A DNA stretch of 64,000 nucleotides from Alkalibacterium sp. MB6 (GTDB lineage Bacteria > Bacillota > Bacilli > Lactobacillales > Carnobacteriaceae_A), in NCBI RefSeq assembly GCF_009935905.1, contig NZ_PREX01000008.1:1-64000 (forward strand), in the 5' to 3' direction. Under the pieces are notes generated by a model that was given only the letters and a program-made list of their open reading frames with translations, searched no databases and had not been told where the DNA came from. Shown piece after piece: positions 36,031 to 45,867 of this stretch; position 1 is the first letter of the stretch; the number at the start of each line of letters is the position of its first letter. The position numbers and the translations under genes are program-made.

Positions 36031-39000
36031 ATGATAAAAAGGAATCATCCCTTATTAATGGGACTTTTAGCAGCTTTATTACTATTTCAATCTTTAGCAC
36101 AAGTTTTTCCAGTTTTTGCAACAGTTACTGCAGCAACTGAACGGGTCCTTCGGGTTCACTTGGAGACAGATTCTATCGACAATGGCTTATCTTTATGGGC
36201 TTTTGGCGATGTGTTAGCCCCTTCGGAATCGGTGGGTGAGTGGCCAGATGGCATCCCATTTACTGAAGAACAGCAAACTGATTTTGGGTATTATATTGAC
36301 GTTGAATTAAACGCGGATGCTGTAGATGTCGGTTTCGTAGCCGTCTACGAAGACGAGAGCAGGTATATTCAAGAAAATATTGAATTTCAAGTAGACTCGG
36401 ATACTAATGAAGTTTGGATTCAAAGAGATGGATCAGTCAGTTTTGAAAGGCCAACTAACACTGAACCTGTCGAAACTGAAGAAAGAGTCATCCGAGTTCA
36501 TTATTTAAATGAAGAAGCAAATTATGAAGATTATGGGGTATGGTTCTGGGGGGCGCCAAATCAACCTCAGGTCTGGCCTAGCGACGCTATTAGTTTTTCA
36601 AATGAACAAGTCGGAGAAAATGGAGCGTTCGTAGAGATACCTGTAGGTGAGAATCCGTCTAGCTTTGGCTTTTTAATCGTTTATACAGGAGAAGTTGCTG
36701 AAGGAGAAAATCGATTTCAAACAGGTAATTTAATGTTCGCTTCCTTTGACGAACAACAAGATGTCTATGTGACCTCAGAAAATCATGACATGGCATTTTT
36801 AGATCCGGACTACCAAAAACCTACTGTGGAAAGTGAAGAAGAACCAGAAGAACCGGAAACAGAAGGGGAAGCGGATATTACCGTTACAGCTAGTGTGAAT
36901 CGTCCATTTAACTATAATGAACATGCTTTACTTGATGTTCAGATTGCTAATGAATCAGACTTATCCATTAGCCGTATTCGTGCGGATCTAACAGCTATTG
37001 GCGGACCGCCGAATTTAGGTATTTCACCTGAATTAAATCGAGTGACTCTATCTGTAGATCACACCGTTCAACCGGGCACCTATTCGATTCCAATTACTGT
37101 TGTCGATGAACTAAACGGTAGCTACACGGCTCAAGCAGAAGTGACTATTACTGCTCGTAACAAGACTGCTGGTGAACGTGATTGGGATGAAGAAATTATT
37201 TATTTCATGTTAACAGACCGATTTGCTGATGGTGATCCTTCAAATAATAACCCATATGGTCTGGATTATGAAGGAGCAGGAAATCAACGTGGTGTTTACC
37301 AAGGTGGAGATTTTAAAGGTGTTACTCAAAATCTAGACTACTTGGAAGACTTAGGTATAACGACTATCTGGATTACGCCTATTGTCGAAAACGTTGGTCA
37401 AGATGTAGGTACAGCTGAAGCTGGTGAATATTATGGTTACCACGGCTACTGGGCAAAATCCTTTGAAAAACTAAACCCACATTTGGGAACGCTTGCTGAA
37501 TTCCATGAACTTATTGATGCCGCAGCAGCAAAAGATATTAATATCATGGTTGACGTCGTGTTAAATCACGCTGGTTATGGCATGCACCCTAAGGATAATG
37601 GTACTAGCCCATCTGAAGGATTCCCTACTGACTCAGATCGTGCACACTTTGATGGAATGATTAGAGAAAACTCAGGTAATAACGACCGAACGATGGAACT
37701 TGCTGGTTTACCTGATTTTGAAACAGAACGTCACGAAGTAAGAGAACAATTAGTAGAGTGGCAAGCGAATTGGGTAGAAAAGTCAACAACTCCAAATGGA
37801 AATGCGATTGCCAGTTACCGAGTAGATACAGTTAAACATGTGGATACAACGACTTGGCAACACTTTAAAAACGAATTAGTAGAAAGAGACCCATCTTTCA
37901 AATTGATTGGAGAATCATGGGGAGCAAACTACAGAGATAATCATGGCTATTTAAATAATGGAACGATGGATAGCCTGCTTGACTTTGGCTTTAAAGATAT
38001 TGCTAACCTCTTCCTGAATGGCAGAATAGTTGAAGCGAACAATCAACTGATAGAGAGAAATGCTGTTCTTTCGAGCGATGCTACTTTAGGACAGTTTCTA
38101 GGTAGTCACGATGAACCAGGATTTTTATTTAACCGTGGGATGGATAATACCGGCGAGTTGAAATTAGCTGCTTCTCTTCAAATGACAGCTAAAGGTCAGC
38201 CAGTAATCTACTACGGTGAAGAATTAGGGCAATCTGGAGCCCTAAATTGGCCGCAATACGATAACCGTTATGACTTAGATTGGTCTGCAGTTGAAGACAA
38301 CGACATCTTAGATCACTATCAATCAGTTATCGCGTTTAGAAATGATTTCAGTGATATCTTGTCTCGTGGAAACAGAAGTACATTTTTAACATCGAGTGAT
38401 CAAGACTGGATTATGGTCGAACGTGCTTTAGCTGACGAGTCAGTGTATATGGCCTTTAACTTATCTGATGAAGAACAGACGATTGCGGTTGAAACGAGCA
38501 ATGATCAGGTAGTTTTGACGGATCACTATTCTAATACAACCTATACAGCACTAGAACAAGACGGTGAAACAAGTCTGACATTCACTATCCCTTCACTAGA
38601 AGATGGAGGCACAGCCTTATTAACTGTTGAAGAAGGTGAATTAGTCAGTAGTGAAGTCGATGTACCAACCGATTCGGAAGAACCACAAGATGGTGAATCA
38701 CCTAAGGAGACTGAGGATAACTCAGATAACGACGGTGACACCGCCAATGACAATAACGATAGACCGAATAACACTGACGAATCCAGCGGAGAAGATACAC
38801 CAACAGAAGATCGTTCAGTATCTGATAATGATTTGCCGGGTGAAGGTGATTCATCAATTGATGATAAAGAGTCTGAAGAAGAGTCTAGTGAAACATTACC
38901 ATCTACAGCGACACTAATCGGCTCGATTGGGTTAATGGGTATTGCAGCACTAGGACTTGGTGTCGGACTGACTTACTATAACAAGAAGAAAAAAGACTGA
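36031..39000 (+). CDS. Cell-surface alpha-amylase/pullulanase (CBM41-CBM41-GH13)
   Basis: The 989-residue precursor has a signal peptide to about residue 34 and two consecutive CBM41-like domains (about 38-140 and 148-255, each starting R-V-[LI]-R-V-H). An acidic linker and an Ig-like domain follow (about 275-375). The GH13 barrel (about 385-760) has DVVLNHAGYG, YRVDTVKHVD, LIGESWG and LGSHDEPGF. A beta domain, an E/D/N-rich spacer of about 80 residues and the sorting signal LPSTA, helix and KKKKD complete it. Sortase would attach it to the wall, where it hydrolyses starch or pullulan for MalEFG. The start at ATG 36031 has GAGGAG upstream. LPxTA instead of LPxTG is a known variant. Confidence 0.9.
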   Translation: MIKRNHPLLMGLLAALLLFQSLAQVFPVFATVTAATERVLRVHLETDSIDNGLSLWAFGDVLAPSESVGEWPDGIPFTEEQQTDFGYYIDVELNADAVDVGFVAVYEDESRYIQENIEFQVDSDTNEVWIQRDGSVSFERPTNTEPVETEERVIRVHYLNEEANYEDYGVWFWGAPNQPQVWPSDAISFSNEQVGENGAFVEIPVGENPSSFGFLIVYTGEVAEGENRFQTGNLMFASFDEQQDVYVTSENHDMAFLDPDYQKPTVESEEEPEEPETEGEADITVTASVNRPFNYNEHALLDVQIANESDLSISRIRADLTAIGGPPNLGISPELNRVTLSVDHTVQPGTYSIPITVVDELNGSYTAQAEVTITARNKTAGERDWDEEIIYFMLTDRFADGDPSNNNPYGLDYEGAGNQRGVYQGGDFKGVTQNLDYLEDLGITTIWITPIVENVGQDVGTAEAGEYYGYHGYWAKSFEKLNPHLGTLAEFHELIDAAAAKDINIMVDVVLNHAGYGMHPKDNGTSPSEGFPTDSDRAHFDGMIRENSGNNDRTMELAGLPDFETERHEVREQLVEWQANWVEKSTTPNGNAIASYRVDTVKHVDTTTWQHFKNELVERDPSFKLIGESWGANYRDNHGYLNNGTMDSLLDFGFKDIANLFLNGRIVEANNQLIERNAVLSSDATLGQFLGSHDEPGFLFNRGMDNTGELKLAASLQMTAKGQPVIYYGEELGQSGALNWPQYDNRYDLDWSAVEDNDILDHYQSVIAFRNDFSDILSRGNRSTFLTSSDQDWIMVERALADESVYMAFNLSDEEQTIAVETSNDQVVLTDHYSNTTYTALEQDGETSLTFTIPSLEDGGTALLTVEEGELVSSEVDVPTDSEEPQDGESPKETEDNSDNDGDTANDNNDRPNNTDESSGEDTPTEDRSVSDNDLPGEGDSSIDDKESEEESSETLPSTATLIGSIGLMGIAALGLGVGLTYYNKKKKD

Positions 39001-39034
39001 TGAATGACTAGTTCATTAACTTAATCAATTAACC

Positions 39035-39093
39035 AAAATAGAGTCGTTATCTAAAGCGAGTATCGGAGCTTATTGATAACGACTCTATTTTTT
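39035..39093 (+). terminator. Intrinsic terminator after the surface amylase gene
   Basis: AAATAGAGTCGTTATC pairs with GATAACGACTCTATTT, a 16-bp stem, followed by T residues. Between it and 39198 no gene is seen. Confidence 0.92.
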
Positions 39094-39198
39094 GTGTACA
39101 GATACAAAGAAGCATTGTCTGTTAAACCACTCATAATAAAAGGCTTTCAACCATTCCTGGCCTCCATCTACTTTAATCTTATTATCATGTTAGCATTT

Positions 39199-39212
39199 TG
39201 ATACCGATAACA
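39199..39212 (+). promoter_or_regulatory. LacI-type maltose operator 3
   Basis: TGATACCGATAACA differs from operator 2 by a single base and again ends 12 bp before a -35 box (TTGATT, 39225). Confidence 0.75.
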
Positions 39213-39224
39213 ATTCAAAAAGTC

Positions 39225-39251
39225 TTGATTCAACCAGTGACGGACTATAAC
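39225..39251 (+). promoter_or_regulatory. Promoter of the alpha-glucosidase-malT-mapP operon
   Basis: TTGATT (39225-39230) and TATAAC (39246-39251), with a short 15-bp spacer. The spacer length makes this the weakest of the three maltose promoters by prediction. Confidence 0.5.
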
Positions 39252-39335
39252 ATTAGGAATGGTGCTGAAAATTATCCTGTAACAGAAATATGCATAATAA
39301 ATATAATGATAAAGAGTTGGAGTGACAGATTTAAA

Positions 39336-41036
39336 ATGAAAAAACAATGGTGGAAACGGGCAGTTGCCTATCAAGTTTATCCAAGAAGTTTCTATGATTC
39401 GAACGGTGATGGAATCGGTGATATTCAAGGTGTAATTAAGAAGTTGGACTATATCAAAGATCTTGGTGCAGATGTTATTTGGATGAGTCCTATTTATCAG
39501 TCGCCAAATGATGATAACGGATACGATATTAGTGATTACCACGATATCATGGATGAATTCGGCTCTATGGAAGACTTTGATGAGCTGTTAGCAGAGGTTC
39601 ATAAGCGTGGCATGAAAATCATCATGGATCTAGTGATTAACCATACCTCTGACGAGCATGAGTGGTTTGTTGAAGCCCGTTCATCAAAAGATAATCCATA
39701 TAGAGATTACTACCTATGGCACCCAGGAAATGTAGATGGCACGCCGATTAATAACTGGGAGTCCATTTTCGGAGGCTCCGTTTGGGAATACGACGAGATT
39801 TCCGGAGAGTACTACATGCACGTTTTCTCTAAAAAGCAACCTGACTTGAACTGGGAGAATAAAGAAGTAAGAGAGAGCTTGTACGAGATGGTAAATTGGT
39901 GGCTCGACAAAGGGATTGATGGGTTCCGCGTAGACGCTATCTCTCACATTAAGAAAAAAGAAGGTTACCCAAGTTTACCTAATCCATTCAATAAGAAAGT
40001 GGTCCCATCTTTTGATGGACACATGAATCAGCCAGGTATTGACTTGTTTTTATCTGAATTCGCTGAGCGAACAATAAAGAATTATGATGTGATGACAGTT
40101 GGAGAAGCGAATGGGGTATCCATTCAAGACGCAGACCGTTGGGTAGGCGAAGAAAGCGGTTATTTCAATATGATTTTCCAATTTGAACATTTAGGTTTAT
40201 GGGGAGCAAACGGTGAAGGCCTTGATATTCATGAATTAAAAGATGTCATGACTCGCTGGCAAAAAGGTTTAGATGGTCGTGGATGGAATGCATTGTTTAT
40301 TGAAAATCATGACTTAGCTCGTTCCGTATCGACTTGGGGCAATGATGCGGATTTAAGAAAGACATCCGCCAAAGCGTTGGCTACGTTTTACTTCTTCATG
40401 CAAGGGACACCATTTATTTACCAAGGACAAGAAATTGGTATGACAAATGTCCAGTTCCATACGATTGAAGATTACGATGACGTCGGCATGAGAAACATGT
40501 ACGCGGAAGAAATTGAGAACGGTAAACCGCACGAGGAGATCATGGAATACATTTGGAAAAATGGTCGAGACAACTCGCGTACACCGATGCAATGGACAAA
40601 TGAACCTGAAGCAGGATTTACTACAGGAAAGCCATGGCTTGGAGTGAATCCAAACTATCCTGATATTAACGTGAATCAAGCAGTCAATGATCCGGATTCC
40701 ATTTATCATTTTTACAAAAAAATGATTCAAATGAGACAGACGACACCGGCTTTGATTTATGGGCACTATGAGTTAATTGCAAAAGAGCACGATTATGTTT
40801 ATGCGTACCTTCGTTCTTATGAACACGTTGAGTATGTCATCATTGTGAACATGTTTAATGAAACCACTTTTATTGATTTAACGGAAGAATTAGAATTAGG
40901 CGATTTGAAACTGTCTAACTATAGCGTAGTCGATGCTCAAAATGCAGTCATAACTTTACGTCCGTATGAAGCACGGGTTTACAAAGTCGCTAAGCAAAAA
41001 GTTTGGCACGACCCGAACTACTATGAGCAATATTAA
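39336..41036 (+). CDS. Alpha-1,4-glucosidase, GH13_31
   Basis: The 566-residue cytoplasmic enzyme releases glucose from maltose and maltodextrins. It has DLVINHTSDE, DGFRVDAISHIKK, TVGEANG and ENHDLAR. Ala after the nucleophile Asp, as in the Geobacillus alpha-1,4-glucosidase, marks alpha-1,4 rather than alpha-1,6 preference; the DexB-like paralogue has Val there. The start is ATG 39336, where homology begins, with GGAG about 13 bp upstream; an extension to 39198 would run through the operator and promoter. It is the first gene of an operon with malT and mapP. Confidence 0.87.
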   Translation: MKKQWWKRAVAYQVYPRSFYDSNGDGIGDIQGVIKKLDYIKDLGADVIWMSPIYQSPNDDNGYDISDYHDIMDEFGSMEDFDELLAEVHKRGMKIIMDLVINHTSDEHEWFVEARSSKDNPYRDYYLWHPGNVDGTPINNWESIFGGSVWEYDEISGEYYMHVFSKKQPDLNWENKEVRESLYEMVNWWLDKGIDGFRVDAISHIKKKEGYPSLPNPFNKKVVPSFDGHMNQPGIDLFLSEFAERTIKNYDVMTVGEANGVSIQDADRWVGEESGYFNMIFQFEHLGLWGANGEGLDIHELKDVMTRWQKGLDGRGWNALFIENHDLARSVSTWGNDADLRKTSAKALATFYFFMQGTPFIYQGQEIGMTNVQFHTIEDYDDVGMRNMYAEEIENGKPHEEIMEYIWKNGRDNSRTPMQWTNEPEAGFTTGKPWLGVNPNYPDINVNQAVNDPDSIYHFYKKMIQMRQTTPALIYGHYELIAKEHDYVYAYLRSYEHVEYVIIVNMFNETTFIDLTEELELGDLKLSNYSVVDAQNAVITLRPYEARVYKVAKQKVWHDPNYYEQY

Positions 41037-41038
41037 AC

Positions 41039-41052
41039 TGAAAACGATTCTA
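41039..41052 (+). promoter_or_regulatory. Possible cre site before malT
   Basis: TGAAAACGATTCTA matches the first eleven positions of TGWAANCGNTNWCA and the last, but not positions 12 and 13. It lies in the 50-bp gap before malT. Confidence 0.35.
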
Positions 41053-41086
41053 AAATAAAGACTGAGAAGTAGAATAGGAGAAAATG

Positions 41087-43261
41087 ATGAAAAAAGTACT
41101 GAACTTTGAATTTTGGCAAAAATTCGGTAAGGCATTAATGGGTGTTATCGCTGTTATGCCAGCAGCCGGATTAATGATTAGTATTGGCGGATCGCTTCCG
41201 TTAATTAACCCGGAACTGCAAGCTTTAGTGGCTTTCAGTAGTGTCATTGAAAGCATTGGCTGGGCAATTATAGGGAACTTACACCTCTTATTCGCAATCG
41301 CAATAGGGGGAAGCTGGGCGAAAGACCGTGCCGGTGGTGCATTTGCTGCGGGTATTTCCTTTGTATTAATTAACCGAATCACTGGAGCAATTTTTGGCGT
41401 AACCGGTGATATGTTGGCAGATCCGAACGCTGTAACGAACACGTTATTCGGAGCAGAAATTCCAGTAGATGGGTATTTCATCAGTGTTCTAGAAGCGCCT
41501 GCACTTAATATGGGCGTATTCGTCGGAATTATTGCTGGATTTATGGGTGCGATGGCATTCAATAAATACTACAACTTTAGAAAACTGCCAGATGCGTTGT
41601 CATTCTTTAATGGTAAACGTTTCGTACCGTTTGTTGTTATCTTATGGTCATTGATTGCATCAGTCGTATTGGCTTTCTTATGGCCAGTCGTTCAAAGCGG
41701 AATTAACAGTTTTGGTGTATGGATTGCTGAATCGCAAGATAATGCACCTATCTTAGCTCCGTTCTTATTTGGAACATTGGAACGTCTATTGCTTCCATTC
41801 GGTTTGCATCATATGTTGACTATTCCAATTAACTACACGCCACTTGGTGGAACATATGAAATTTTAACAGGCGCTCAACAAGGCGCTCAAGTTTTCGGGC
41901 AAGACCCTCTTTGGTTAGCTTGGGCAAGAGACTTAGCTAACTTAGATATTGCAGGAGACACAAGCACCTATCAGTACGCTGTTCAAAACTTTATCCCTGC
42001 TCGTTTTAAAGTTGGGCAAATGATCGGTTCATCCGGTATTTTAATGGGTATGGCTTATGCGATGTACAAAAACGTTGATAAAGACAAGCTTAAAGGGTAC
42101 AAATCAATGTATGTTTCTGCAAGTTTAGCTGTATTCTTGACAGGGGTAACAGAACCATTAGAATTTATGTTTATGTTTGCTGCTTTGCCTTTATATGGTA
42201 TTTATGCCGTGATTCAAGGGTTGGCCTTCGCGATGGCAGATGTGGTTAACTTACGTATTCATGCCTTCGGTAATATCGAGTTGCTGACACGTACACCGCT
42301 AGCTCTTCGTGCAGGGCTCGGCATGGACTTAATTAACTTTGTATGGGTAACGATATTATTTGCTGTTGGAACGTACTTTATTGCCAACTTCTTAATTAAG
42401 AAGTTCAACTATGCGACACCTGGTCGTAATGGCAATTATGAAGGAGAATTGGCTGAAGGGGAATCTGGCGAAGCGGTTGATGCCTCTCAACAAGTCTATG
42501 ACATTATTCATCTGCTAGGCGGAAAAGAAAACATTTCTGACGTAGATGCGTGTATGACTCGTTTGCGTGTGACTGTAAAAGATCAAGATAAAGTCGGTAA
42601 TGAAACGAGCTGGAAGAAAGCAGGCGCTATGGGTCTTGTACGTAGAGATACGGGTGTTCAAGCTGTGTATGGTCCGAAAGCTGATGTCTTAAAATCAGAT
42701 ATTTTAGATGTTTTGGAATCCAATGCACCTATTCCTGCTTCAACCATTGATCAAGCTAAAGAACTTAAATCAACTGAAACCGTTGATCACACGGTAAACG
42801 CGTCTTTAGAAACGCCTATTCAATCCGTTGCAACGGGAGAAGTGATGGCGATTACTGAAGTGGATGATCAAGTCTTCTCACAAAAAATGATGGGTGACGG
42901 CTTCGCGGTTGTTCCATCAGAAGATGAGGTGGTTTCGCCGATAAACGGGACAGTTCAAAGTGTTTTCCCTACTAAGCATGCGATAGGCTTACTGACAGAT
43001 TCAGGTCACGATGTCCTTGTGCATATGGGAATCGACACAGTTGAACTTCAAGGCAGTGCGTTTGATGTCTTCATTGAAGAAGGGCAAACAGTGAAAGCTG
43101 GCGATGCTTTAGCAACGATGAATAGAGCGGCTGTTAAAGAGGCTGGAAAAGCGACTGACATCTTAGTTGTCTTTACAAACTTGACCGAAGACCAAGCGTT
43201 TGACTTAACTGAAACAGGAGAGTCGACGGCATCAACGGTGATTGGTAAAATTAAAGGGTAA
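41087..43261 (+). CDS. malT: Maltose PTS permease EIICBA (MalT)
   Basis: The 724-residue protein imports and phosphorylates maltose through the phosphotransferase system. The EIIC domain (about 1-440) begins FEFWQKFGKALMGVIAVMPAAG as in enterococcal MalT. EIIB (about 465-540) has the phosphorylated Cys in DACMTRLRV. EIIA (about 580-724) has the active His in VLVHMGIDTVEL. AGGAG lies 6 bp before ATG 41087; ATG 41084 is too close to it. The neighbour mapP identifies maltose rather than glucose as substrate. HPr and EI are not encoded here. Confidence 0.88.
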   Translation: MKKVLNFEFWQKFGKALMGVIAVMPAAGLMISIGGSLPLINPELQALVAFSSVIESIGWAIIGNLHLLFAIAIGGSWAKDRAGGAFAAGISFVLINRITGAIFGVTGDMLADPNAVTNTLFGAEIPVDGYFISVLEAPALNMGVFVGIIAGFMGAMAFNKYYNFRKLPDALSFFNGKRFVPFVVILWSLIASVVLAFLWPVVQSGINSFGVWIAESQDNAPILAPFLFGTLERLLLPFGLHHMLTIPINYTPLGGTYEILTGAQQGAQVFGQDPLWLAWARDLANLDIAGDTSTYQYAVQNFIPARFKVGQMIGSSGILMGMAYAMYKNVDKDKLKGYKSMYVSASLAVFLTGVTEPLEFMFMFAALPLYGIYAVIQGLAFAMADVVNLRIHAFGNIELLTRTPLALRAGLGMDLINFVWVTILFAVGTYFIANFLIKKFNYATPGRNGNYEGELAEGESGEAVDASQQVYDIIHLLGGKENISDVDACMTRLRVTVKDQDKVGNETSWKKAGAMGLVRRDTGVQAVYGPKADVLKSDILDVLESNAPIPASTIDQAKELKSTETVDHTVNASLETPIQSVATGEVMAITEVDDQVFSQKMMGDGFAVVPSEDEVVSPINGTVQSVFPTKHAIGLLTDSGHDVLVHMGIDTVELQGSAFDVFIEEGQTVKAGDALATMNRAAVKEAGKATDILVVFTNLTEDQAFDLTETGESTASTVIGKIKG

Positions 43262-43285
43262 AAATAAAAAGCAGGAGTGGTTTTC

Positions 43286-44128
43286 ATGAATAGTCTGACA
43301 TTAAATACACATGCATGGATGGAAGAGAATCCCATGGGCAAGTTAGAAGACATCGCAAGTGTCATTGCTCAAGGAAACTTCGAAATGATTGCCTTACAGG
43401 AAATCAATCAGAGTATGGATGCAGAAGAAGTGGAAGATGACACATTCATTCCAGCTTCAGGGGAAACCACTCCTGTCCCTATTAAAAAAGATAATTTTGC
43501 TTGGTTGTTAGTTAAATTACTGAGAGAGAAGGGCGAGTCTTACTATTGGAGTTGGACAGCGACTCATATTGGTTATGATGAGTATGATGAGGGCATTGCC
43601 ATACTAATGAGGCGCCCTTTTACATCAGAGAGTATCTTAGTGTCAAAAAGTACTGACTACAATTGCCATTACACGAGACGGATTTTAAAAGCAAATGCAA
43701 CGTTTGCTGACAGAGACTGGACTGTTTTTTCCGCCCACTATTCTTGGTGGAAGGATGATGAGGGAGAGGCTCTTTTCTCTTATGAATGGGAAAAAACCTT
43801 ACCTCACATAGAGAGAAACAAAGGTAAGGCTATACTGTTTATGGGAGATCTGAACAATGAAGCTAATGTAAAGGCTGAAGGTTATGAGTTGATTCAACAG
43901 ACCGCTCCATATTTAAAAGATACCTTTGAGGTGGCTGATGAAAGAGTTGGTTCATCGACCGTTCTAAGCGCTATCGATGGTTGGGAAAATCAAGGCGGAG
44001 AAAAACGCATCGACTATATTTGGAGTACTTTTGATGATGAAGTGGTTGAATACCGAGTCATGTTTGACGGTAAAAACGGACCCATTGTCAGTGACCATTT
44101 TGGTGTTGCTGTAAAACTTAAACTTTAA
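43286..44128 (+). CDS. mapP: Maltose 6'-phosphate phosphatase (MapP), EEP family
   Basis: The 280-residue endonuclease/exonuclease/phosphatase-fold protein has the metal and phosphate motifs TLNTHAW, IALQEINQ, FMGDLNNEA and the C-terminal VSDHFGV. In Enterococcus faecalis a MalT-linked member dephosphorylates maltose 6'-phosphate to maltose, which maltose phosphorylase then splits. Position 24 bp after malT and the presence of mapA support the same role here. The start is ATG 43286, with AGGAG 8 bp upstream; GTG 43277 overlaps that site. A terminator follows directly. Confidence 0.85.
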   Translation: MNSLTLNTHAWMEENPMGKLEDIASVIAQGNFEMIALQEINQSMDAEEVEDDTFIPASGETTPVPIKKDNFAWLLVKLLREKGESYYWSWTATHIGYDEYDEGIAILMRRPFTSESILVSKSTDYNCHYTRRILKANATFADRDWTVFSAHYSWWKDDEGEALFSYEWEKTLPHIERNKGKAILFMGDLNNEANVKAEGYELIQQTAPYLKDTFEVADERVGSSTVLSAIDGWENQGGEKRIDYIWSTFDDEVVEYRVMFDGKNGPIVSDHFGVAVKLKL

Positions 44129-44168
44129 AAAGAGCACGAGATGTCTACTGACATCCCGTGCTCTTTCG
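44129..44168 (+). terminator. Intrinsic terminator after mapP
   Basis: AAAGAGCACGAGATGTC (44129-44145) pairs with GACATCCCGTGCTCTTT (44150-44166) with one mismatch. Confidence 0.85.
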
Positions 44169-44194
44169 CTTTGATATAATAACAATAAGGATAG

Positions 44195-44347
44195 TATTCT
44201 ACGAACTCAGTTAGTAAATTCACGTGAGTATGGAGAAAAAGGACGGTATTCTACGAACTCAGTTAGGAAATTTGTGTGAGTATGGAGATAAAGGCCGGCA
44301 TTCTACGAACTCAGCTAGGAAATTCATATGAGTATGGAGATAAAGGC
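44195..44347. repeat. Hairpin array C: three units, 52-bp period
   Basis: TATTCTACGAACTCAG (third copy CATTCTACGAACTCAG) begins at 44195, 44247 and 44299, exactly 52 bp apart. GAGTATGGAGAT at the end of one unit pairs imperfectly with ATTCTACGAACTC at the start of the next, giving hairpins of about 35 nt across unit junctions. It lies between convergent mapP and glvA, 26 bp after the mapP terminator. The ATTCTACGAACTC arm recurs in array E. Confidence 0.85.
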
Positions 44348-44400
44348 TATTATTAATCGCTAATTCAATGAAGAAATGTGAACTAAACGGAGCCCAATGT

Positions 44401-44471
44401 AAAAGACACGACCCCATCTAGAGCAGTGAGTAAGTTTCAACTGATCTAAAGGGGTCGTGTCTTTATTTTTT
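44401..44471 (-). terminator. Intrinsic terminator after glvA, long loop
   Basis: AAAGACACGACCCC (44402-44415) pairs perfectly with GGGGTCGTGTCTTT (44451-44464), with a 35-nt loop that can fold further. It lies 6 bp past the glvA stop. It can act on both strands, with the longer T run on the plus strand. Confidence 0.8.
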
Positions 44472-44476
44472 GACTA

Positions 44477-45814
<1,338 letters not shown>

Positions 45815-45867
45815 TTAAAAATTCCCTTCTATTGTGTTCCTTTAAATTTAGTATATAGTCATCGTGT

